Assembly (NCBI GenBank): GCA_910589075.1
Contig: CAJUSK010000010.1
Coordinates: 1-64,000, forward strand
DNA length: 64,000 bases
Direction: 5' to 3'
Source: an uncultured Lachnospiraceae bacterium
Lineage (GTDB): Bacteria; Bacillota; Clostridia; Lachnospirales; Lachnospiraceae
Part shown: positions 7,256-14,666 of the stretch, piece by piece
Layout: every line of letters starts with the position of its first letter
Numbering within the stretch: the first letter of the stretch is position 1
The notes under the pieces: generated by a model
What the model saw: the letters and a program-made list of their open reading frames with translations, nothing else
Databases searched by the model: none
Told to the model about the DNA's origin: nothing
Program-made: the position numbers and the translations under genes

Positions 7256-8521
7256 TCAGTCCGTCATCCGCAGCTTTTCGTGCCATATCATATGTGTCGC
7301 CGGATAAATCTCTCCAAATCCCAGATCCTCCAATGTAATGGCCACATCGGATTCCGATTCCAGAGACAGTGTCATGCGGATTCTCGTGGCGCGCTCACTG
7401 CGCACTGGCAGATCATTTAAGATGATTTCCACCTCTTTGCTTTCTTTACCCGTCAGAGGCGTTATGATAATGGAAAATGAATTGCCGCTCTCCAGATAAA
7501 ACTCGCACTGTTTGTTCGCTTCATACCATTCCACACCCGCATTCAGAAGCGCATAATAGGAATCCTCTCCACCCCGCAGCACATTCATGCCCAGATTGGC
7601 TTTCAATGTATCCCTGCCCAGAAATACATATTGTTTCCCAATCTCGCCTGGCTGCAGTCTTTCCCCCGCGCCATAACATGCGCCTTTACTGTACAGATTA
7701 TTCCCACGGAACACCCGCCTGCCCCGGCACAGATACCGCAGCGAGTCCTGATACCAGTCTCCCTCGAACCCTGTACCTACCAGATAGGCTGAGGAAACCA
7801 CACGGCTCTTACAGCTTTCCTCCAGGACAGAAAACAGCGCCTTATCCGACTTCTCCGGGTCCGGATATACCCTTTCTTCCACCAGTACCACCACAGGCGT
7901 CGTGCGGCGGTTACATTCCATACGATATGTTTTCAGCCTGCCCCCCTCGTATTCACATACAAGGGACTGACCCAGCCAGAGTTCTCTGGGCTGATGAAGC
8001 ATATACTGATAAAAACATTCCCCATAGCTCTGAAAAAAGACATGCTCCGTCTGCAACTGCATTATGGAAACCGCTTCTGCCAGTACCTGCGCCGTGCGCT
8101 GGTCCAGGCTTTCCACTGTGACCGCCAACGCCTCCGTCTCTTCCACTGCCCTGTCCATTCCCAGAAGCGACAGGCTTCTCTTCATAAAAAGAGCCAATAA
8201 TGCCACCGGAGAAAAAGTTTCCGTACCCACCGCCACCGTTTCTTCTGTCAGCGCAAGTGTCAGCAAATGTTCTACCAGAATTCCGTTGCCGCTTTCTGCT
8301 TCCCTCCGGGCTTCCCTTCCGAAAAACCACTGGTTCATATCGGGCCGCCTGGCCAGCACTGTGGGAAAATCATACTGTTCCTCACCTTCCACAACAGAGA
8401 CTGTTTCCGGTTCACCGCCATCTACCCGGCAAAAACTGATCTGGGAATGCTCATCACTCAAATCATATCCTATTATTATTCTGTTTTTTCTTCCAGGTAA
8501 ATTCCCTTTTTCCAGAAACAT
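7256..8521 (-). CDS. Predicted actin/Hsp70-fold protein, DUF5716-like
   Basis: A 421-residue protein. The N-terminus has a phosphate-1-like strand (RIIIGYDLSDEHSQISF). Residues near 130-180 follow the Hsp70 pattern: ALAVTVESLDQRTAQVL occupies the place of Hsp70's AVITVPA...QR, and MQLQTEHVFFQSYGECFYQY that of the INEPTAAA region. A later GTGFEGDW segment could be the adenosine loop. The C-terminal 130 residues look like a beta-rich domain. From memory this matches the DUF5716 family of Lachnospiraceae; that name and the fold both need a profile search. It is second in a four-gene operon, after the giant protein. No signal peptide is present. Confidence 0.7.
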   Translation of the reverse strand: MFLEKGNLPGRKNRIIIGYDLSDEHSQISFCRVDGGEPETVSVVEGEEQYDFPTVLARRPDMNQWFFGREARREAESGNGILVEHLLTLALTEETVAVGTETFSPVALLALFMKRSLSLLGMDRAVEETEALAVTVESLDQRTAQVLAEAVSIMQLQTEHVFFQSYGECFYQYMLHQPRELWLGQSLVCEYEGGRLKTYRMECNRRTTPVVVLVEERVYPDPEKSDKALFSVLEESCKSRVVSSAYLVGTGFEGDWYQDSLRYLCRGRRVFRGNNLYSKGACYGAGERLQPGEIGKQYVFLGRDTLKANLGMNVLRGGEDSYYALLNAGVEWYEANKQCEFYLESGNSFSIIITPLTGKESKEVEIILNDLPVRSERATRIRMTLSLESESDVAITLEDLGFGEIYPATHMIWHEKLRMTD

Positions 8522-8641
8522 GTTCCCGCCCCTTATGTAACATATGTTATTTTAACAGCAAAAACCCACAGCGCATGTTTTCTATTATTCATAACAGCTG
8601 AAAGTCCGCAGAGCTGCTTTCCATTGTTCGATAAATTGCTA
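8522..8641. other. Operon-internal gap with a degenerate palindromic repeat
   Basis: The 120-nt gap between two operon genes contains TTTTCTATTATTCATAACAGC at about 8578 and CTTTCCATTGTTCGATAA at about 8618. These are degenerate relatives of the dispersed TTCTATTGTCATGA repeat. No gene is seen. Confidence 0.45.
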
Positions 8642-11600
8642 TTACAGCAATGTAAACAACTTTTCTGAGGAATATTCTTTTTGCAAATATGCTTCCAGAA
8701 TCTCCTCCGCTGATTCGCCGCTTTGATCCGGCCCGGAAACTGCGGCAAGGAGACGATTGATTGTGTTGATCCTTCCGCCATCCTGCTCTCTGATTTCACA
8801 TTGCAGGGAACCGCTCTGCACCAGTGTTTCCTTATCGCCCTTTTTTTCCATAATATAGTATTCCAGATTTTCACCGAAAAACAGAGGGAAACTTCTGGTA
8901 TAAATCCCCGGATAACAGCTCAGAAGTTCCTCCGTTTCATAGGCTACGCTCTTTCCGTCACGCTGCAGCATATAGTGCAGCATCAGCGTATTTTCTTCCT
9001 CTGTCCTGTATTCCAGGAAAGCGTTGCCTGCATAAAAGCCCATACCCGGATACATTTCCGTAAACTTCCTGAAAAAGCCCAGAACAATCCCTTTTTTCAT
9101 AATCAGATCGTCCAAAAACTCCCATACCATCCGGCGCTCTTCATCGTCCGGCTCATCCTTCCGGGATATATGCTCCAGCAGGGCCAGCTCGCACATCACA
9201 TCATAAGTATCGCCATTTCTGCCTTTCCGCTTGAGTTCTTTCCATATAAAATCTTCCGGCTCCCGGTCATGGATCACATACTGGAATGCGAAATGGGTCA
9301 GGCAGTGATCTGTCAATGTCTCATCCGCGCTGCCTTCCAGATATTTTTTAAATATCTCCGCCTCTTCCGGAAAATATTCATTGGTGAAAAGCATCTGTAC
9401 CAGCAGCCGTTCGCAAAGCTCATAGCTGTCGGTTTCAAACCGGTTACAGGCACGCCATACTTCCCGCTGCTCTTTCAGTGTCCCTCTGAAATACCAGCTC
9501 AGATATTGCAATATATATTCGTCATATTTGCCTTTTTCAAATGCGGACCAGGCAAGTTCCGTCAGGACTTCCGATTCCGTATACTCGATACAGGGCAGCA
9601 TCCTGCTGCAAAGCCGTACCGCCATCTTAGGTGTCATCCGCTCTGTGCCGTAGATACGGATCCATTCATATGCACTGTCATACAGGCCCCGCAGGATCAT
9701 ACATTTCAGCACTTCTCCCCGCTCTCTGCCGCTCATCGTCCAGGGCTGCAGTTCTGTCAGGAACTGATCCAGCTTCTCTGTCAGATCCCCCCGTTCATAA
9801 TAATGCAAAAGTTTCATACCCAGATCATTGCGGTATGTTTCCTCAATCTCCCTGTTCGCCCAGAGTTCTCTGGCATAGCGGGCATTTCCCCGGTCGATCA
9901 CCGTATAGCTTCTGCCATGCTCACACTGATAGATCAATACCCCCGCATCCTCCGCAAAGCCTTCCGCCTTATCCGGGAAAATCACCGGCAGCATTTCCTG
10001 GGGGTGGAACAATGCCCGGTCTTCAAAAGAAACACTGCATACAAACCGGCTGCCGGCTGCGCCTTCAAAAATCAGTGAAAAATCTTTGTCATAGACAGGC
10101 ACATGCGCCCTGCCATCCTGCACCGGGCAGGCAATCTCCCCTTTCAGTTTTCCATGGACTACGATAACATGATGGATACCCGGTGTAAATACCTGAATTT
10201 CATGGATAAAAAGACTGGAAGCATAGCGAGTGATCATCTCTGTTCCCGCAAACCCTTCCTGGATCATTTTCCGGTATACGCAGGCGAGATCCACATTCAT
10301 CTGTCCCAGCTCCAACTGATTTGCCAGAAATCTTTCCATAGCCGGCAAATAGGCACGATACAAATCGGGATATTCCCTGGACCTGCGGATCACATAGGCA
10401 TACAGCCAGGCAGTCCTGTCATCGGGCAGTTCGCTGCGGTAGGAGAAATAACGAAGCGCCGCCGCCGGTATATCCCGCTCCTTCCGAATATCCACCGACA
10501 GCATATAATACTCGTACAGTCTGGTCAGCCACAGTTCTTTTTCAATCCCTTTCCGGTACCAGGGCGCATACTCCGGCCCGATTTTATTGCCTTTGATCAG
10601 CAATACACAAATGGCATGCAGGGTATCGGTGTCTTTTTTTCGTTTATAGCATGCAAGCAGTATGGTATACATCCGGCTGGAAAACTGTTTCATCCGCTCG
10701 GTCAGATAATGAATCTGGCCAACGCATTCATCCGTCAGATAGTCATACTTTGCCATAAAATACAGGGTATGAATGACAAACGGGGACAACTTCGTCAGGA
10801 AAGCCGGGTGTTTCCGAACCATCTGGGCAGCCTCCAGATACCAGATGGGGCTGCGGCACCCCTTCTCAAACTGCTGCTCCAAAAATACCCATTTCCGGGA
10901 AAGGCTCCTTGCAAATTCACCATCCAGATACAAAAGCAGCCAGGCAACTTCCCAATTCGTCTGGTCATTCTGGTATACACGCCCGATCTCTTCCGTCACC
11001 GCCCGGATATAGTTATCGTCCCGGCTCACCAGAGAAGTCAGATACAGATAATAACAGGAAATCTCCGGTCTGGTTTCCTCCGGCACAATCAGTTCACCCG
11101 CCTGCTCCAGAAGTCTTTTCGCCTCGCCAACCCGTTCTCTGGTCAGCAGGATATGGGCGCGCAGCAGTTCCTGGACAGGATTTTTATGATCCTGCCTGTC
11201 CATCCCTTCCACAATATGCTCCGTATCTGCAAGCCAGTCCTGCCTGGAAATTTTCCCCATACTATAGAGAAGATAACAACGGAAAAAATCCAGCACCCGC
11301 TTCTTTTTCAGCCTTGTTCCCTTTTCAGGCAGTGTCTTCGCATGATTTACATATACCGGAATGGTCAGAGAAATATATTCATTTTCAAACCGTACCCGGC
11401 CGTAATTACATCCCACATGAAGCCGCTCTCTGAAAATCAACAGCGGGCAGGCACATTGATTGCCAAGAAAATCGTCATCCGTCAGAACAGATTTCTCTGC
11501 TTCCAGGAAGTCCCCTTCTGTTTTCACAGTCAGATTCGTGTATCCCCAGCCGTTTCTGGTCAGCATAACAATCTCTCTGGTGATGTCCTCCGTACAGGAC

Positions 11601-12211
11601 AGCATCAGTTCCTGCTGATCCGGCGCATAAGTCACCTGCTGTTTTTTGCGTATCCAGATCAAAAACTCTTCCACTTTCTGTTCATTGTGGGGTGGTATGC
11701 GCAGCGCTCTGTATACATTCAGGTACTGTCTGTCATTGCCTGAGAGAATCATGGGAAAGTCGGGATCATAAAACACCCTGACAGCTTCCTGCCAGCTCGT
11801 TCTGGCCAGATTGGCAAAATGGAACAGATTCTTCATCTGCCCCAGAGAAGTTTCGAATATTTTGGGAAGAATACATGCAGTATAAGGAAGGGTATATTCC
11901 CCCTGGTTGGAAATAACCTTAAACTCGCCCCGGACAACGTCTCCCTCGTCCAGACCCACGCTGTCAAACCGGTATGAAATTTCTGCCGGGTTCCCCGAAA
12001 ATTCCTTTGTCAGGCAATGCATGCGGACATCTCCTGCCAGCACAAACCCTGTCAGAGGAAGATCCGACCGTCCCGTTACCACGAAGCTGCCTTCCACACT
12101 GTCTCCGGCTCTCAGGGAAATTTCTGCTTTTGGGTACGAAAAAGAAAGGGAACCTTCCCGGCGAACAGATTTCCCCGCAAGCAGTTTTGCAATTTTTTCT
12201 CTTTTGTCCAT
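8642..12211 (-). CDS. Giant DUF5717-like protein of the actin-like operon
   Basis: A protein of about 1189 residues with unknown function. I chose ATG at 12211, behind GGTGG; a GTG at 12229 has no ribosome site. The first 120 residues are beta-rich (LSFSYPKAEISLRAGDSVEG, then GFVLAGDVRMHCL), like an immunoglobulin-type sandwich. Most of the rest is alpha-helical in tetratricopeptide style (SYYLYLTSLVSRDD, WEVAWLLLYLDGE), with another beta-rich part at about 680-780. No signal peptide or membrane span is seen. The family appears to be DUF5717 (from memory). It is first in a four-gene operon conserved in outline among Lachnospiraceae. Inference: a large scaffold acting with the Hsp70-like protein downstream. 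Confidence 0.75.
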   Translation of the reverse strand: MDKREKIAKLLAGKSVRREGSLSFSYPKAEISLRAGDSVEGSFVVTGRSDLPLTGFVLAGDVRMHCLTKEFSGNPAEISYRFDSVGLDEGDVVRGEFKVISNQGEYTLPYTACILPKIFETSLGQMKNLFHFANLARTSWQEAVRVFYDPDFPMILSGNDRQYLNVYRALRIPPHNEQKVEEFLIWIRKKQQVTYAPDQQELMLSCTEDITREIVMLTRNGWGYTNLTVKTEGDFLEAEKSVLTDDDFLGNQCACPLLIFRERLHVGCNYGRVRFENEYISLTIPVYVNHAKTLPEKGTRLKKKRVLDFFRCYLLYSMGKISRQDWLADTEHIVEGMDRQDHKNPVQELLRAHILLTRERVGEAKRLLEQAGELIVPEETRPEISCYYLYLTSLVSRDDNYIRAVTEEIGRVYQNDQTNWEVAWLLLYLDGEFARSLSRKWVFLEQQFEKGCRSPIWYLEAAQMVRKHPAFLTKLSPFVIHTLYFMAKYDYLTDECVGQIHYLTERMKQFSSRMYTILLACYKRKKDTDTLHAICVLLIKGNKIGPEYAPWYRKGIEKELWLTRLYEYYMLSVDIRKERDIPAAALRYFSYRSELPDDRTAWLYAYVIRRSREYPDLYRAYLPAMERFLANQLELGQMNVDLACVYRKMIQEGFAGTEMITRYASSLFIHEIQVFTPGIHHVIVVHGKLKGEIACPVQDGRAHVPVYDKDFSLIFEGAAGSRFVCSVSFEDRALFHPQEMLPVIFPDKAEGFAEDAGVLIYQCEHGRSYTVIDRGNARYARELWANREIEETYRNDLGMKLLHYYERGDLTEKLDQFLTELQPWTMSGRERGEVLKCMILRGLYDSAYEWIRIYGTERMTPKMAVRLCSRMLPCIEYTESEVLTELAWSAFEKGKYDEYILQYLSWYFRGTLKEQREVWRACNRFETDSYELCERLLVQMLFTNEYFPEEAEIFKKYLEGSADETLTDHCLTHFAFQYVIHDREPEDFIWKELKRKGRNGDTYDVMCELALLEHISRKDEPDDEERRMVWEFLDDLIMKKGIVLGFFRKFTEMYPGMGFYAGNAFLEYRTEEENTLMLHYMLQRDGKSVAYETEELLSCYPGIYTRSFPLFFGENLEYYIMEKKGDKETLVQSGSLQCEIREQDGGRINTINRLLAAVSGPDQSGESAEEILEAYLQKEYSSEKLFTLL

Positions 12212-12235
12212 AAAGGGCGCCACCGTCACTTTTTA

Positions 12236-12281
12236 TTCATGACAATAGGTTTACTGGCGAAGCCTGCAATCTATTGTTCAT
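12236..12281 (-). repeat. Dispersed palindromic repeat, copy c
   Basis: The minus strand is almost identical over about 45 bp to 34279-34324: CAATAGATTGCAGGCTTCGC, then CAG[T/C]AAACCTATTGTCATGAA. The ends CAATAG/CTATTG make it an imperfect palindrome. It lies just upstream of the giant gene's start. Confidence 0.8.
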
Positions 12282-12356
12282 AACGTCAGAATTCGCACCC
12301 ATACCGTTTATCATGGATCACAGCAACGAAAATTGGCAAAGCCCACTTTCTGTTGT

Positions 12357-12383
12357 TGATTTTTCCGGGTATGGGACTATAAT
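12357..12383 (+). promoter_or_regulatory. Promoter of the aminotransferase gene
   Basis: TTGATT (12356-12361) and TATAAT (12378-12383) are separated by 16 nt, upstream of a large dyad and the gene at 12471. Confidence 0.6.
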
Positions 12384-12402
12384 AATATCAAATGTCTGAG
12401 CC

Positions 12403-12428
12403 GGTATAATCTTGATCAAAATTATACC
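12403..12428. promoter_or_regulatory. 26-bp dyad, probable operator
   Basis: GGTATAAT-c-TTGATCAA-a-ATTATACC is a perfect palindrome apart from the two spacer bases. It starts 20 nt after the -10 box, a repressor road-block position. The binding protein is unknown. It has no T-run, so it is not a terminator. Confidence 0.7.
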
Positions 12429-12470
12429 ATGAAAACCATACGAAATTCAAGAACAGAGAGGGAATGAGCA

Positions 12471-13559
12471 ATGGGAAATAATTTTCACGGAAGCGATCTG
12501 GAACGAATTGAAAGAGAATACGGAATCCGCAAGGAGGAAATCGTCCGTTTCGGGGCAAATGTCAATCCACTGGGGCTTTCGGAAAAATTCAAAACAGCAT
12601 TGGCAGAAAAGCTGGACGTCATCACTTCCTACCCGGACAGAGAGTATAACAGACTGCGGGAAGTCATCGCCGCGTATTGCGGTACCGGAAAGGAATACGT
12701 CCTCGTGGGAAATGGCTCTACGGATCTGCTCTCCCTGATAACCAGGCACTGCAGGCCGGGGAAAGTGCTGGTACTGGGCCCGGCATACTCCGAATACGAG
12801 CGGGAAATCCGGCTGGCCGGAAAAGACTGTGTCTGTTTCCTCACAAGAGAAGAAGAAGATTTCACAGTGGATGAAAACCGGCTGATCAACATGCTGAACA
12901 CAGAAATCAGCCTGCTCATTCTCTGTAATCCCAACAATCCCACTGCCTTTGCCATTGGCAGAAAACAGATGCGGCGTATACTGGACGCCTGTCAGGCACA
13001 GGAGATTCTGGTGATGGTGGATGAAACATATGTGGAATTCGCGCCGGAATATGAGCAGACCACTTCTGTCCCGCTCACTGATCTGTATGATCAGCTCGTC
13101 ATCATCCGGGGCGTCTCCAAGTTCTTTGCCGCACCCGGCCTGCGCCTGGGTTATGCCGTCACGCAAAACAGGGAGCTGATCCGCATGGTATCCGAAAAGC
13201 AAAACCCATGGACAGTGAGCAGTCTGGCTGACATCGCAGGGCAGTTTCTCTTCTCTGACAATGACCATATACAGAAAACCAGAGAGCTGATTGGCCGGGA
13301 GAGGACACGTATATGGCAGGCCCTGCATGAGATAGAGGGAATCAAGGCATATCCGCCTATGGCAAACTTCGTCCTCGTCCGTATTTTGAAAGATGACCGG
13401 ACCGCTTCGGGACTGTTTGAAATGGCAATCCGCAGAGGGTTGATGATACGTGACTGTTCTTCCTTCTTTGCGCCGGAGCAAACCTATTTTCGTTTTTGCT
13501 TCATGCTGCCGCAGGACAATGACAGGCTGCTTGCCTGTATACGTGAATTTATGGAATAG
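12471..13559 (+). CDS. PLP-dependent aminotransferase, CobD/HisC-like
   Basis: A 362-residue fold-type I pyridoxal-phosphate enzyme. Visible motifs: RFGANVNPLG at the N-terminus (typical of threonine-phosphate decarboxylase and histidinol-phosphate aminotransferase), GNGSTDLL, LCNPNNPT, VDETYVEF, and the PLP-lysine segment RGVSKFFAAPGLRLGY. CobD makes (R)-1-amino-2-propanol phosphate for cobalamin, and HisC acts in histidine synthesis. No cobalamin or histidine genes adjoin it here, so the substrate is open. The start ATG follows GAGAGGGA. A single operator-like dyad and promoter precede it. A broken uracil-DNA glycosylase gene follows 11 nt later, perhaps once an operon partner. Confidence 0.85.
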   Translation: MGNNFHGSDLERIEREYGIRKEEIVRFGANVNPLGLSEKFKTALAEKLDVITSYPDREYNRLREVIAAYCGTGKEYVLVGNGSTDLLSLITRHCRPGKVLVLGPAYSEYEREIRLAGKDCVCFLTREEEDFTVDENRLINMLNTEISLLILCNPNNPTAFAIGRKQMRRILDACQAQEILVMVDETYVEFAPEYEQTTSVPLTDLYDQLVIIRGVSKFFAAPGLRLGYAVTQNRELIRMVSEKQNPWTVSSLADIAGQFLFSDNDHIQKTRELIGRERTRIWQALHEIEGIKAYPPMANFVLVRILKDDRTASGLFEMAIRRGLMIRDCSSFFAPEQTYFRFCFMLPQDNDRLLACIREFME

Positions 13560-13570
13560 GAGATGGGAGT

Positions 13571-13862
13571 ATGTCAGACGCTCTGTTGCCGTCCCCGGAT
13601 AAGCCGGGCAGACTGCAGATACTTCACAAGCAGATAAAAGCCTGCCGGCAATGTGGTCAGTCCTTTGGGGTTGAACCCCATCCGGTGGTATTTGGAACTG
13701 GTTTTCCAGCCCCTTACCCTGCGGGGGAAGCCCGCTTTTGTCCTGCCCCATCCCTCTCCGCTCAATATCAGGTGGTTTCAGGAACACCCTGAATTTGCAG
13801 ATCAGCGGATGCCGGAAATCAGGAAAACCATACATGCGTTATTGAATACAGGACATCTATAG
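13571..13862 (+). pseudogene. Uracil-DNA glycosylase family, internally deleted
   Basis: The N-terminal part (LHKQIKACRQCGQSFGVEPH, then PVVFGTG) matches the opening of family-4/5-like uracil-DNA glycosylases, including the Cys-x2-Cys of an iron-sulfur site. After about residue 44 the frame becomes nonsense. The C-terminal part appears in another frame: PAFVLPHPSPLNIRWFQEHP and then EIRKTIHALL, which is the HPSP active-site end of the family. Roughly 100 central residues, with the catalytic GEAPG-like loop, are missing. It starts 11 nt after the aminotransferase with ribosome site AGGAGATGGG. It cannot be active. Confidence 0.8.
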
Positions 13863-14183
13863 CGGACAGACAAAAATGAAAAACACAGATGGCAGAAGAA
13901 AGTACATGTATATAAAATAGCGTTTTACGACAACTGGCAGGCCCAGTATGCATCATATTCCCCTGATATGCCTGTCTGCATCCTGCACCTGTAAATTCCA
14001 GCAACTGTACTTTCAACCTGTGCCCTGAACCGGGCGACTTTCCTGTATGCCGGAGAACTCCGGCCATTGAGATTTGCCACAGAATCTGATATGCTCGTAA
14101 ATCTATAGGAACAGTATATCTCCTATTAAGGAGAATGTCAATAGAAAGTCAGTAAAAATAACGAAAAGAGACGAGAGATACAT
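13863..14183 (+). promoter_or_regulatory. Promoter and dyad upstream of the XRE gene
   Basis: This 320-nt gap has no gene. It contains a promoter TTGAGA (14067-14072), 17-nt spacer, TATGCT (14090-14095), and a downstream palindrome TCTCCT-ATTA-AGGAGA (14119-14134) that could be an operator for the regulator itself. A short GCCGGAG/CTCCGGC hairpin lies at 14049-14064. Confidence 0.6.
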
Positions 14184-14666
14184 ATGAAACCGAACAAAAC
14201 CGCCATTGGTACAAGACTCAAACACAAACGGACAGAACAAAACTTTACACAGTCCGGGCTGGCAGCCGCAACCGGCATAGCCGGTGAAACGATCAGCCGC
14301 ATAGAATGCGGAGCGCATCTTCCGTCCGCCGCCGATTTACTTTCCCTCTCTTTGGTGCTGCACTGCTCCGTGGACTGGCTTCTGACAGGCGACTTGCCCG
14401 GATCGGAAGCGTTCATTCACGCAGATAAGGAAGCTGCACTATTGTCCGGCTTCCGCAGTCTGCCATGCCTGGAACAGGATGAATTGCTGGAAATGTTACA
14501 GATAAAGCTCCGTAAAATAAAAAAGATAAACAGCAGAAAATTGTTCCCATTGACCCTTATCTGCAATAACACTTGTTATATTTTCTTACAGATTCCGCTC
14601 ATTCACATTCCTGTAATAAGCAAATCCAAAGGTTCCGATTCCTGTACTGCAGGCTGTGGATACTGA
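14184..14666 (+). CDS. XRE-family helix-turn-helix regulator
   Basis: A 160-residue protein. Residues about 7-62 form a Cro/CI-type HTH: IGTRLKHKRTEQNFTQSGLA, then ATGIAGETISRIECGAHLPS and ADLLSLSLVLHCSVDWLLTG. The middle helix (EQDELLEMLQIKLRKIKK) may help it dimerise. The last 45 residues are hydrophobic, Ile/Cys-rich and overlap the 3' end of the convergent kinase gene by 81 nt. This tail looks like read-through past the ancestral end and may not matter. It probably controls its own promoter or a neighbour. The target is unknown. Confidence 0.8.
   Translation: MKPNKTAIGTRLKHKRTEQNFTQSGLAAATGIAGETISRIECGAHLPSAADLLSLSLVLHCSVDWLLTGDLPGSEAFIHADKEAALLSGFRSLPCLEQDELLEMLQIKLRKIKKINSRKLFPLTLICNNTCYIFLQIPLIHIPVISKSKGSDSCTAGCGY

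Noticed and set aside
10103..11743. Long plus-strand open frame opposite the giant DUF5717-like gene
   Set aside because: It is antisense to a coherent 1189-residue protein, has shadow-type composition (rich in H, Q, F, P) and no ribosome site.
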